From contig CACWOX010000006.1 in the NCBI GenBank assembly GCA_902762615.1, positions 27,320-91,319 of the forward strand: a DNA stretch of 64,000 nt, read 5' to 3'. Below the pieces are notes generated by a model. That model was given only the letters and a program-made list of their open reading frames with translations. It was not told where the DNA came from and searched no databases. The DNA comes from an uncultured Ruminococcus sp. GTDB lineage: Bacteria > Bacillota > Clostridia > Oscillospirales > Acutalibacteraceae. The position numbers and the translations under genes were made by a program. Below, in pieces: positions 34,837-43,682 of this stretch (positions are counted from its first letter, which is position 1; each line of letters starts with the position of its first letter).

Positions 34837-34838
34837 TT

Positions 34839-35789
34839 TTATTCTTCCGGCAGTTCAAGGGTGATTCTGCCTAATTTGCCGCCGCGGTATTCGTCCATGA
34901 TCATCACCGATACGCGCTCGTAATCTGTCTCGCCGCCCCGCATGATGATGCCCCGCTTCTTCGCAATCAGTTCCATGACCTCGATCGGCTGCATGCCCTC
35001 CACGCTCTCCAGCTTATACCGCTCACACAGCCGCTCCGGATAGTATCGGCTCATGTAACCCAACAAATCAAGACACAGCGTCTCGATATCCACTACCGCG
35101 TCCTTCACCGCGCCTGTAAAGGCAAGCTTGCGCCCGACCTCCGGATCGTCGAATTTCGGCCACAGCACCCCCGGCGTGTCCAGCAGCTCTATTCCGCCGC
35201 CGATCGTGAACCATTGGTTCCCACGCGTGACGCCCGGTCGGTCGGCTACCCTCGCCTTGCCGCCCTTCGCCATGCGGTTGATGAAGGACGACTTACCCAC
35301 ATTCGGTATGCCTACCACCATCAGCCGAATGCTCCTGCCGCCCATGCCCTTTGCCTTCCACTGGGCAATCTTGTCGGACAGCAAGCTCCGCACCTCGTCC
35401 GCAAAGCGATTGAGTCCCTTACCCGTCTTGCAGTCGCAGGCGATTGCCTTTGCGCCGCGCCTCGCAAAATAGTCCATCCAGCGTGCAGTTGCCGCGCTGT
35501 CCGCAATATCTGCCTTGTTCAGCAGAACGATCCTCGGACGGTGCGAAGTGATCGCGTCAATCTCCGGGTTGCGGCTGCTCATGGGAATGCGCGCGTCGAT
35601 GATCTCCACCACGCCGTCCACCAGCTTGATACATTCCTCCATGCGGCGGCGTGTCTTGGTCATGTGACCGGGATACCAGTGGATATTCTGCGTGTTTTCA
35701 GAAAATTCCGCGTCCGAAACGCTTGGGGCAGAAGCTGTTTTCCGGGGTGTTTGATTGCCCCGTTTCCCCTGTGAGTCGAATTCGCCCAT
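34839..35789 (-). CDS. rbgA: Ribosome biogenesis GTPase RbgA (YlqF)
   Basis: This circularly permuted GTPase is needed for late maturation of the 50S subunit in Firmicutes. The permuted order is plain: G4 NKAD (91-94) precedes G1 GIPNVGKSS (160-168) and G3 DTPG (204-207). The 316-residue protein has an N-terminal extension of about 30 polar residues before the usual HWYPGHM start. Its ATG shares a base with the lepB TGA, so the two are coupled. Confidence 0.95.
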   Translation of the reverse strand: MGEFDSQGKRGNQTPRKTASAPSVSDAEFSENTQNIHWYPGHMTKTRRRMEECIKLVDGVVEIIDARIPMSSRNPEIDAITSHRPRIVLLNKADIADSAATARWMDYFARRGAKAIACDCKTGKGLNRFADEVRSLLSDKIAQWKAKGMGGRSIRLMVVGIPNVGKSSFINRMAKGGKARVADRPGVTRGNQWFTIGGGIELLDTPGVLWPKFDDPEVGRKLAFTGAVKDAVVDIETLCLDLLGYMSRYYPERLCERYKLESVEGMQPIEVMELIAKKRGIIMRGGETDYERVSVMIMDEYRGGKLGRITLELPEE

Positions 35790-36358
35790 CAGTCCAGACC
35801 TCCGACTCTCTCAAAGGGGTAGATTCTGAATATCGCCTTGCCCATAATGTATTTTTCCTCCACCATGCCTAAACCGGGGTCGCGGCTGTCGAAGGAATCG
35901 TTGCGGTTGTCCCCCATGACGAAAACCTTTCCCTTGGGAATGGTCAGGGGATATTCATACGATTCGCCCGAGCGCTGGATATCCTGATCTAAAATGTAGG
36001 GTTCGCTGATCTTTACGCCGTCAACCGTGACCTCGTCCTTCTCCGCGTCCACTGAAATGGTCTGCCCCTCTACCGCTATCACTCGCTTGATGAGCGGCTC
36101 GTTGTCATGCGAATTGGGCTGCGTGATGACGACGATGTCGCCGTTTTGCGGTGTGTAAAAAAGGCTGTTGAGCACAATTCTGTCGCCTGAAGTCAGCGTG
36201 GGATTCATGGAAGGTCCCGATACGCTCACTACGCGGAAAAGAAATGTGAAAAGTATGACCACTATCGCAAGCGCAAAGGCGACTGCCTCCAGCCATTCAT
36301 AAATTTCCACCACAAATCTGCCGGGCTGATTTTCCTGATTGTTTGTTCTTTCGCTCAT
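35789..36358 (-). CDS. lepB: Type I signal peptidase
   Basis: This membrane enzyme removes signal peptides from secreted proteins. The 189-residue protein has one N-terminal membrane anchor (about 25-45), the catalytic Ser50 in SGPSMNPTL, the general-base Lys91 in LIKRVIA, and VMGDNRNDSFDSR. The single anchor is typical of Gram-positive enzymes. It starts the lepB-rbgA operon from a weak promoter (36412-36440). Confidence 0.95.
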   Translation of the reverse strand: MSERTNNQENQPGRFVVEIYEWLEAVAFALAIVVILFTFLFRVVSVSGPSMNPTLTSGDRIVLNSLFYTPQNGDIVVITQPNSHDNEPLIKRVIAVEGQTISVDAEKDEVTVDGVKISEPYILDQDIQRSGESYEYPLTIPKGKVFVMGDNRNDSFDSRDPGLGMVEEKYIMGKAIFRIYPFERVGGLD

Positions 36359-36411
36359 GTTGATCCTCCGTTGCTTTTTTATTATTTGGATGAAAAATAA
36401 ACATTTCTATT

Positions 36412-36440
36412 ATTATAATACTTTTTCGGCTGTATGGGAA
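36412..36440 (-). promoter_or_regulatory. Possible promoter of lepB-rbgA
   Basis: On the minus strand, TTCCCA (36435-36440), a 17-base spacer and TATAAT (36412-36417). Confidence 0.5.
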
Positions 36441-36469
36441 GATGATTTTGAAAAATATTTTATTTTTTT

Positions 36470-36518
36470 ATAAAAAATAAAAGGGACACCGTCCAAAAAC
36501 AAAACAGTATCCCTTTAT
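36470..36518 (-). terminator. Terminator after rplS
   Basis: On the minus strand, AAAGGGATACTGT pairs imperfectly with ACGGTGTCCCTTT, followed by an AT-rich T-run. It separates rplS from lepB. Confidence 0.8.
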
Positions 36519-36559
36519 TTGAAGCCTTTTTGATGTAGGTAAGAAGTGTTTGTGTTAAA

Positions 36560-36916
36560 TTACTTCTTGATGAGCTCCTTGACCTTGGCAGCCTTGCCGA
36601 CGCGGTCACGCAGATAGTAGAGCTTGCTTCTTCTGATCTTACCGTGACGGACTACCTCGATGCGGTCAACTGCGGGAGCATTCACGGGGAATACTCTCTC
36701 GACGCCGACGCCGTAGGACACGCGGCGGACGGTGAATGTCTCGGAAATGCCGCTGCCTCTGCGGGCAATAACGGTACCCTCGAACATCTGGATTCTTTCC
36801 TTCTCGCCTTCACGGATCTTGACGTAGACCTTGACAGTGTCACCGATCTCAAACTGGATCGGCTCTGCTCTCATGCTGTCTGCTGCGATGGACTTCAATG
36901 CTTCTGCTGCGTTCAT
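36560..36916 (-). CDS. rplS: 50S ribosomal protein L19 (bL19)
   Basis: bL19 lies at the interface of the 30S and 50S subunits. The 118-residue protein is full length with the typical [13 protein letters not shown] and [16 protein letters not shown] segments. The ATG is preceded by a perfect AGGAGG. A 150-nt structured leader and a consensus-like promoter precede it. Usual neighbours trmD and rimM are absent. Confidence 0.98.
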   Translation of the reverse strand: MNAAEALKSIAADSMRAEPIQFEIGDTVKVYVKIREGEKERIQMFEGTVIARRGSGISETFTVRRVSYGVGVERVFPVNAPAVDRIEVVRHGKIRRSKLYYLRDRVGKAAKVKELIKK

Positions 36917-37070
36917 TAAAAAAACCTCCTGATTTTTTCAGACATTCATGCGGCGCTCAGAAGCGCCCAGAGGAATATCCGCTTTGATAATTGCGCGGTT
37001 ACGCGCTGACAAATCCCCAGCTCACGCCGAAAGAGAACGCCGTGAGTCGGATAAGCTGCCGGAACGATTG
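36917..37070 (-). promoter_or_regulatory. Structured leader of rplS (probable L19 leader)
   Basis: On the minus strand, stems CTCACG/CGTGAG, GCGCG-TAAC-CGCGC and GGCGCT-TCTG-AGCGCC lie between the promoter and the AGGAGG site. The position fits the known Firmicutes L19 leader, which is thought to allow control by the ribosomal protein. I could not match it base by base. Confidence 0.6.
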
Positions 37071-37094
37071 AATTAAATGACCGACAACTCAAAC

Positions 37095-37123
37095 ATTATA
37101 ACACACTTGTTTGGCAAATGCAA
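37095..37123 (-). promoter_or_regulatory. Promoter of rplS
   Basis: On the minus strand, TTGCAT (37118-37123), a 17-base spacer and TATAAT (37095-37100). Confidence 0.85.
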
Positions 37124-37178
37124 TACTTTTTTTACATTTTTCAAGGGAATTATTTTTTTGTTTTGCCCTGCATAATAA

Positions 37179-38384
37179 TTACTGCTCAGAGCCGCCGGAA
37201 TTCTGCTCGCGGTGTTTTTCGCTGTTTTTTTTGCTGTAATTCGGCTTGCCCCTGTTGCCGCGCGGTTTGGAATTGCTGCCCTTGGGATTGCTGCCCTTTG
37301 CCGGCTTATCCTCGCGGACCGGCTGTGTCTCGCGCTGTTCCTGCGGTTTGCCGCCCTTGCGCCCCTGATTTCTGCGCTCCGGTCGCCTGCCCGGACGGCG
37401 TGAATAATTCTGCCTGCGGGAACGGTGTGCGTCATCGTCGGATTCCTCCGTGACAATGGCTCCGCCCGAAAGACTTTCTTCAAAATCCATGCCTTCATAT
37501 TCGGGCAGCGGCTTGCCCGCGCTATGCGGCTTTTCCTCCGGTTCGGGCGCGGAAGGCTTTTTTTGCTCCGGCGCTTCGCCCGGCTTGTGTACGTCAGCTA
37601 CGCGGAAGGTCTTGGGCGGCGCTTCATTCATGCTGTCAAGACGCACCTTGACCTTGCCGGCGATCAGCTCACGGTCGACTATCACGCCCGGTCCCTCCGG
37701 CGTCATTACCGCCGAGCCTACCTGCGGCATGGTGCGCATGAGATCCTCGTACGCGTTCTGCTCGTGCTTCAGGCAGCACATGAGCCTTCCGCAGGTGCCG
37801 GAAATCTTGACCGGGTTGAGCGACAAGCCCTGCTCCTTTGCCATCTTGATGGACACCGACTGAAAATCCCCCATGAACTGCTTGCAGCAGAAGGGTCGTC
37901 CGCAGACGCCCAGTCCTCCCAGCATCTTGGCTTCGTCGCGCACGCCAATCTGGCGCAGCTCTATCCTCGCGTGGAACACGCTGGCAAGATCCTTGACCAG
38001 CTCGCGGAAGTCAACCCGCCCTTCGGCGGAAAAATTAAAGACGATCTTGCTGTTGTCAAAGGTACATTCCACTTCCAGCAGGTTCATATCCAGTCCGTGC
38101 GCCTTGATCTTCTGATTGCATATGTCAAATGCCTTTTTTGCCTTGATCTTGTTTTCCTTCAGCCGCGCAAGATCCGCATCGTTTGCCTTGCGTATGATGG
38201 TCTTGACCTCGCGGTTGAATTCGCTGTTGTCTATCTCGCGGCGATCCATCACCACTTCGCCGCATTCAGTGCCGCGAACCGTCTCTACGATGACGTGACA
38301 GCCCGGTTCCAGCTTCTCTTCATTCGGGCGGAAGTAGTATATCTTGCCGCCCTCCTTGAATCTGACTCCTATTATCTCAGACAT
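37179..38384 (-). CDS. ricT: PSP1-domain protein RicT (YaaT)
   Basis: In Bacillus, RicT forms the Y-complex with RicA and RicF, binds Fe-S clusters and assists RNase Y in mRNA processing, biofilm formation and sporulation. The 401-residue protein has the PSP1 core with Cys clusters CGRPFCC (161-167) and CGRLMCC (198-204). After about residue 275 comes a low-complexity tail, first acidic and Pro-rich, then very basic with Arg/Lys/Asn/Gly/Gln, which is much longer than in Bacillus and may bind RNA (inference). The ATG at 38384 has a GGAGGA site. It follows holB by 11 bases, the same order as in Bacillus. Confidence 0.93.
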   Translation of the reverse strand: MSEIIGVRFKEGGKIYYFRPNEEKLEPGCHVIVETVRGTECGEVVMDRREIDNSEFNREVKTIIRKANDADLARLKENKIKAKKAFDICNQKIKAHGLDMNLLEVECTFDNSKIVFNFSAEGRVDFRELVKDLASVFHARIELRQIGVRDEAKMLGGLGVCGRPFCCKQFMGDFQSVSIKMAKEQGLSLNPVKISGTCGRLMCCLKHEQNAYEDLMRTMPQVGSAVMTPEGPGVIVDRELIAGKVKVRLDSMNEAPPKTFRVADVHKPGEAPEQKKPSAPEPEEKPHSAGKPLPEYEGMDFEESLSGGAIVTEESDDDAHRSRRQNYSRRPGRRPERRNQGRKGGKPQEQRETQPVREDKPAKGSNPKGSNSKPRGNRGKPNYSKKNSEKHREQNSGGSEQ

Positions 38385-38395
38385 TTCTTCCTCCG

Positions 38396-39415
38396 TTATT
38401 GCAATATAATCGCAAGCCTTGTATTGAAAAGCGGCATGCTTATATTGATTTTGAGCATATCGCTCAGTTCGTTGATTGAGTCTATCCGCTCCATGATGGC
38501 TTCGGGTGAAAGCACCGTTCCCAGCCGGAGCGCCTGACTGTCCGGCGATTCCAGCGTGTCCTGCGCCCCTACCGCCGCCATCAATGCACAGCGCAGCTTT
38601 TCGCAGAGTATGCCGCACACCATGCCCCCCATCGCTCTGTCCCTGCCGATGGCGGCGCATTTGACAGCAAGCGCAAGCTCGCTGCCCGAACACATGGCTT
38701 CTATGATGCCGCCGGCTATCGTGTCTGCCTTCTGCGCCGCCTGCGAAGCGCTCTCGCTCCCCAGCAGCCGCAGCGCCTCACCGATATTGCCGCCGCTCGT
38801 GACGCAGGCGTTCAGCGCCGACTGCTGATCCGCCGCCTTCATCACCTCCGCGATGAAACGCGCCCCCTCGTGCGGCTCCACCGGATTGAGCGTGATGATC
38901 CTGCCGCGCGAACGTATCGTGGTGAGCAGATTCATCGCCGAGCGGCAGGTCATCACAAACACCACATGCGGCGGCGCTTCCTCGAATATTTTGAGAAAGG
39001 CGTTCTGCGCCGCGGGCAGCATATTGTCGCAGTCCTCTAAGATAAAGACCCGCTTTTCGGCTTCGTTCGGCGCTATCATCGCGTCCTTGCGCATGGAACG
39101 TATCGACTCAATGGAAATCGCGTTGATCTTGCCGCTGCCGACCACAATCATCAGGTCGGGGTGAATATTCTCCCGTATCTTGCGGCAGTGTTCACACTCG
39201 CCCGACAGCGGCTGGCGGCAGCTGCACATCGCGCCCCTTGCAATCAGCCGCGCAAAGGTGGATTTGCCCAGACCGTCCGCTCCTTCTATAATAAAGGCGT
39301 GCGGCAGTCTGCCGCTTTCCACCATGCCTCCCAGCGTGCTCACCGCGTCGGCATTTCCGCAGAACCGGCGCGCGATCCTCTGCGCTGTGGGGCAGGATTC
39401 GGCTGCGCTCAGCAT
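38396..39415 (-). CDS. holB: DNA polymerase III subunit delta'
   Basis: This clamp-loader subunit helps place the sliding clamp on DNA. The 339-residue protein has GADGLGKST (45-53), a zinc-type Cys cluster in MCSCRQPLSGECEHC, and the SRG (SRC-like) arginine-finger region in IRSRGR. It overlaps darA by 7 bases and is followed by ricT, as in Bacillus. Confidence 0.92.
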   Translation of the reverse strand: MLSAAESCPTAQRIARRFCGNADAVSTLGGMVESGRLPHAFIIEGADGLGKSTFARLIARGAMCSCRQPLSGECEHCRKIRENIHPDLMIVVGSGKINAISIESIRSMRKDAMIAPNEAEKRVFILEDCDNMLPAAQNAFLKIFEEAPPHVVFVMTCRSAMNLLTTIRSRGRIITLNPVEPHEGARFIAEVMKAADQQSALNACVTSGGNIGEALRLLGSESASQAAQKADTIAGGIIEAMCSGSELALAVKCAAIGRDRAMGGMVCGILCEKLRCALMAAVGAQDTLESPDSQALRLGTVLSPEAIMERIDSINELSDMLKINISMPLFNTRLAIILQ

Positions 39416-39732
39416 TTAATGAAATTCTCCACGTCGAGCACGAATATCGCCGCGCCTCCGACCGTGACCTCGACAGGCACGCTCTTGAACAGCGTGAAGT
39501 CAAATTCCGTCTCGTCCCCTATGACCTGCTTTCTCTTATGCGAGAAGGTCTTGATGATGCCGATGACCTCCTCCACCTTGGCATCGTCGGTGCCGATGAG
39601 AAAGGTGGTGTTTCCGGCTTTGAGGAACCCTCCTGTGGTGGAGAGCTTGGTGGCAATATGTCCCTTTGCGGTGAGGTTGTTGGCAACAGCCGCGCTGTCG
39701 TCATTGTTGACTATCGCAAGCAAGAGTTTCAT
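39409..39732 (-). CDS. darA: Cyclic-di-AMP receptor DarA (YaaQ, PII-like)
   Basis: This is a small PII-like trimer that binds c-di-AMP. The 107-residue protein matches YaaQ/PstA in length and in the segments TTGGFL, GNTTFLIG and VGGAAIFVLDV. Its output partner is unknown. It overlaps holB and lies 57 bases after the decarboxylase gene. This conserved neighbourhood suggests that nucleotide signalling and replication genes are co-expressed. Confidence 0.94.
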   Translation of the reverse strand: MKLLLAIVNNDDSAAVANNLTAKGHIATKLSTTGGFLKAGNTTFLIGTDDAKVEEVIGIIKTFSHKRKQVIGDETEFDFTLFKSVPVEVTVGGAAIFVLDVENFIKC

Positions 39733-39789
39733 GATGGTATAACCCCTTTGTAAGTTCGGATAAATATGCGCCGTGAATCGCGCATACAG

Positions 39790-41145
39790 TTATTCTATCA
39801 CATTTATGCGCGTAATGCCAGTCTTTAACAGAATGTTTACGCATTTTTCGTTAATTTCCTCTCCCGGCATCACCACAGGAACCCCGGGCGGACAGGGACA
39901 AGCCACTTCCGCCGCAACAAAACCGTATGCCATCTCTGTGGGAATGGACTTTGACGGCTTCTCAAGCGCTCCCCTCGGTATCATCCTTTTTTTGGGCAGT
40001 CCGGTCGGAAAATACCCTTCAAAAGTGTCCGCCAGAGGCTCCCGCTTGGGGAAATCGGCTATCGCGCGGCGCAGGCACCCGATATCTTCTGCGCTGTTGA
40101 AGGGCGTGAGGATAAAGACCGCCGCGCAGCTGTCGCTGTGTTCGCACTCGGCTCCCCTGTCCCGGAAATAAGCAGCCGCTTCATCGCCGCTCATTCCGAC
40201 CCGCCGCGTCAGCAAGGTCAGCCGCACCGGATCACATTCGCCCTCCGGCAGCCCGAAGCCCGCCTGCACTGCCAGCTCCCGCAGAGAATTCACTTTGCCG
40301 GCAAGCTCCCGGAATGCGGCGATACCTTCCGATTCCATCCACGCGCGGGCAAGGTCGAGGGATGCCATTGTGAGATAGCCCGGACTGGTGGAGCCGAACA
40401 GCGCCATGGAGGATTTGATGCGGTCAACGCCCCGCTCATCATTGCAATTGAGCCATGCGCCGCCTGTCAGCACGGGCAGCGTCTTGTGCGCCGAGCATGC
40501 CGAAGCCGACGCGCCGAGGGTGATGGGGTGCTTTCCGAACGATATCAGGTGGGTGCCGTGCGCGTTATCCACCAGCAGCGGAATGTCGTACTGACGGCAG
40601 ACCCGCGATATTCCGGCGATATCCGACATGCAGCCGTAGTAATCCGGCGATGTGAGATAGACCGCCGCCGCGTCGGGATTTTTTTCGATTGCCCCGCGCA
40701 CGTCCTCGGGAACGATTCTCCCGGGCAGCCCCTGCCCCGCGTCCTGACGGTGCGTGACCCACACAGGATCAATGCCCAGCAGCATGGCGGTATAGATTGC
40801 GCTGCGGTGGATATTCCGGCAGAAAATCACCTTGCTCCCCGCGCCTGCAAAGGCGGCGAGCATTCCCTGAATGGCAAGCGTGCAGCCGCCCGAGGATATC
40901 GCCGTATATTTCGCGCCGAAGAGCCGCGCCGCTTCTTTCTCGGACTGCCTGATGCAGCCGGAAGATTCATAGAGCGAATCGGTGTCGGGCAGCTCGGTCA
41001 GGTCGAGCGAGCCGTCCAGCGGCAGAAATCCGCAGCTGCCCTTATGCCCCGGCGTATGGAACGATGATTGCTTGCGTGCCGCGTGTTTTTGCAAGGCGGC
41101 ATACAGCGGCGCACTGTTTTTGTATTTGTTATAATCGGTATTCAT
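39790..41145 (-). CDS. Orn/Lys/Arg decarboxylase family protein (YaaO-like)
   Basis: This PLP enzyme belongs to the short Gram-positive branch of the basic amino acid decarboxylases. The 451-residue protein has FHTPGHKG near the N-terminus and the PLP lysine K221 in SAHKTLP. The product is probably a polyamine precursor; which substrate it prefers cannot be told. Its place two genes before holB matches Bacillus yaaO, but tmk, normally between yaaO and yaaQ, is missing. It starts 2 bases after the YfhO gene. Confidence 0.9.
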   Translation of the reverse strand: MNTDYNKYKNSAPLYAALQKHAARKQSSFHTPGHKGSCGFLPLDGSLDLTELPDTDSLYESSGCIRQSEKEAARLFGAKYTAISSGGCTLAIQGMLAAFAGAGSKVIFCRNIHRSAIYTAMLLGIDPVWVTHRQDAGQGLPGRIVPEDVRGAIEKNPDAAAVYLTSPDYYGCMSDIAGISRVCRQYDIPLLVDNAHGTHLISFGKHPITLGASASACSAHKTLPVLTGGAWLNCNDERGVDRIKSSMALFGSTSPGYLTMASLDLARAWMESEGIAAFRELAGKVNSLRELAVQAGFGLPEGECDPVRLTLLTRRVGMSGDEAAAYFRDRGAECEHSDSCAAVFILTPFNSAEDIGCLRRAIADFPKREPLADTFEGYFPTGLPKKRMIPRGALEKPSKSIPTEMAYGFVAAEVACPCPPGVPVVMPGEEINEKCVNILLKTGITRINVIE

Positions 41146-41147
41146 AT

Positions 41148-43682
41148 TTATTTATCAACCTCATCGCCGAATTCGTCGGTGTGCGGCTGGGCTGCGCTGA
41201 TGATCCGGACGTTCTGAGGGACGTTGACGCGGCAGGTCGTGCGCAGCTTTCTGACAAATTTCCTGAATCGCGTATTTCTGCCCCTCTCCGCGTCATATGC
41301 GAAAAACAGCGCGTAGACCGCGAATGCGCCTATGCAGAATACCGAGCAGACGGCGCCGAGACGGAGCATGGGCGTCTCAAATTCAAACCGGATGTCGGAA
41401 TGACCCGCGCCGCATTCCACCGCCATGAAGCCTATGTTGACCTGCTCCACGCTGACCTCTTCGCCGTTGACATACGCCCTCCAGCCTTCGTGATACGGCA
41501 CGCTGAAAAATACAAGATTCGGCTTTTGCAGTTCGATCGACGCGGAGAAGCCTTTGCTGTCGGGCGTGAAGGAATTACAGCTCATATCCGCGCGGTTGAG
41601 GCAGTCGGCGTGGTAGCTCGATTCATTGAACGACGTCTTTTCGCTCGGCAGCGGCTCTAAAATATCGGCGTATTTCGCCTCCTGCTCATCACTCAGCACG
41701 ATGGCACGCAGCATGAGATTGCCCCTCTCGCTCTTGGTGAAGCCCTCGTCATAATCGCGCTCGGTTACATAATAGTCGTAGGTGAAGCCCATGGGAATAT
41801 AGCAGTCGTTCTGCCAGATGTTATAGCCCGATTCGGTTTTCAGATAGCTCCAGCCCGTCATCTTCGGGTCGGAGGTTGACTTCTGTCCTGCCTGGTCAAG
41901 GCTGAAGGAGCCTTTTTCGGAATTGTCAAAGAGATATTTCACGCTCAACAGGGAGCGAATGGCGTATTCGTCCGTTTCGGGACGGCTGCCGACGCCCCGC
42001 TGCACGCCCACTGATTCATAGAAATCTATCACCGACTTGGGGACGATGGAGTGAAACGCCTGTATGCAGGAGGTGTCCCAGAACATGCCCATGTTGTCCA
42101 TGTCCTTATGAAAATCCACACGGTATTTTCCTGTGTGAAGGTCGTCGAGATGGATTCCCTCGGCACGGCTGAGCGCTTTGGGAATGACATATTCACGGCT
42201 GTCATAGGAGAGCGTCTTGCCCTGTCCGTTGAAGATGAAAAGCGTACAGCAATAGATGCCGATGATGCCCGTCATGCTCAGAGCGTAGACCCTGCGGCGG
42301 TCGTTTTCTTTGAGAAGCCGGATGATGTACGACACCACAAAGAGCGAAAGCATCACGATCGCTACATATATCCAGAATCTGTCGATGTAGTCGATCAGAC
42401 CGATTTCCGCCGCTACATCATTTTCGGGGTCGGCTTCGGTCTTGGGCATGAGTCCCAGCGTAAGGGCTATTGCCAGCGTTATGCCGTATGACCACCGGAA
42501 GGCTCTGTCCCAATCGACGTCGCTGTTGCTCAGCGCCATTACCGTTGCAAGCGAATTCATCAGCGTGAACATGAAGAACCACCTTGCGTAATAGGTCGCG
42601 CTGAAAAGCTGGAAGGTGGAATTGAGCAGCGGGATAAATGCCATGAAGAAACAAATGATGATCATTCGGCGCAGCCAGTGTCCCTTTCGGCTTTGCAGCC
42701 AGCCGATAACGCCCGTCATGCCGAAAAGCGGCAGCCACGCGGCGAGCGAGCCCCATTTGGTGTTGGAATCGGGGGTGAAGTTCGGGCGTGCCGGCAGATC
42801 CGGCGGGAAGAAGAACGCCTCTATTATATTCAGATATCTCTGGGAATTGGGATAGACCACCGCGTTCCAGCCGTAGAGCTTCGCCTCCGCGCGGGGATTG
42901 CTCGCCACCTCCCACACTGAGGGCAGCACCATGACGCCCGCCATGCCGAAGCCCAGCACCGATTCAAAGGCAATGCGCCCGAATTTGCCCGGCGTCACCT
43001 TCCACTCGCTGCACAGCGCCGCTCGCACAAAGAAATAGATGACGATGAAAACGACATCCGCTACAAAGAAGTAGTAGTTGACAAAGGCATTGACCGCCAC
43101 CGTCACGGCAAACCAGCCCTTGCGGTCATTCACCATCAGTTCCTCCAGCGCTATCAGCATCAGCGGAAAGAATACCATCGGCTCATGGAAGTGATTGAAG
43201 AACATATTGAAGACCGAAAAGCCCGAAAACGCGTACATCAGTCCGCCCAGAACGGCGTATTCGTCATACCGCGTGAAACGGCGGATATAGGCGTAGCCCG
43301 TCATGGCGGCGCAGCCCACCTTCAAGGCAAGCAGCGGTCCTATTGCGTACGGCACGGCTCCCGACGGCAGCAGCAGCGTCAGCATGAAAAACGGCGAGCC
43401 GATATTGTAAAAGCTGTAGGAGCCGATGAAATTCACCCCTAAGTCGGTCTTGAAATCCCAGCCCGTCGCGCCCTGCCGGATGGCGTCGTGGGCGTGCATG
43501 TAAAACGGGTACTGCTGCACATTGAAGTCCCCGTACATCAGGAAATATCCGCTGTCGTAGATGATGTAGGGCAGCATCACGGCAAAGCACGTGACAAATC
43601 CCACCGCAAGCACAAAAAGATATCTCGCTTGTCCCCCCGCGAAGGGCGAACCCGCCAGCGGTCTTTTATTCTTTACTTCCAT
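41148..43682 (-). CDS. YfhO family membrane protein
   Basis: This 844-residue protein has about 12 N-terminal membrane segments, a large extracytoplasmic domain (about 500-780), and a last membrane segment near 800. Members of the YfhO/GT-C-like family are linked to glycosylation of teichoic acids or lipids in Bacillus. A conserved DFNVQQYPFY and GSYSFYNIGSPF lie in the first loop. It overlaps the upstream glycosyltransferase by 10 bases, so the two probably act on the same envelope glycan. Confidence 0.88.
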   Translation of the reverse strand: MEVKNKRPLAGSPFAGGQARYLFVLAVGFVTCFAVMLPYIIYDSGYFLMYGDFNVQQYPFYMHAHDAIRQGATGWDFKTDLGVNFIGSYSFYNIGSPFFMLTLLLPSGAVPYAIGPLLALKVGCAAMTGYAYIRRFTRYDEYAVLGGLMYAFSGFSVFNMFFNHFHEPMVFFPLMLIALEELMVNDRKGWFAVTVAVNAFVNYYFFVADVVFIVIYFFVRAALCSEWKVTPGKFGRIAFESVLGFGMAGVMVLPSVWEVASNPRAEAKLYGWNAVVYPNSQRYLNIIEAFFFPPDLPARPNFTPDSNTKWGSLAAWLPLFGMTGVIGWLQSRKGHWLRRMIIICFFMAFIPLLNSTFQLFSATYYARWFFMFTLMNSLATVMALSNSDVDWDRAFRWSYGITLAIALTLGLMPKTEADPENDVAAEIGLIDYIDRFWIYVAIVMLSLFVVSYIIRLLKENDRRRVYALSMTGIIGIYCCTLFIFNGQGKTLSYDSREYVIPKALSRAEGIHLDDLHTGKYRVDFHKDMDNMGMFWDTSCIQAFHSIVPKSVIDFYESVGVQRGVGSRPETDEYAIRSLLSVKYLFDNSEKGSFSLDQAGQKSTSDPKMTGWSYLKTESGYNIWQNDCYIPMGFTYDYYVTERDYDEGFTKSERGNLMLRAIVLSDEQEAKYADILEPLPSEKTSFNESSYHADCLNRADMSCNSFTPDSKGFSASIELQKPNLVFFSVPYHEGWRAYVNGEEVSVEQVNIGFMAVECGAGHSDIRFEFETPMLRLGAVCSVFCIGAFAVYALFFAYDAERGRNTRFRKFVRKLRTTCRVNVPQNVRIISAAQPHTDEFGDEVDK

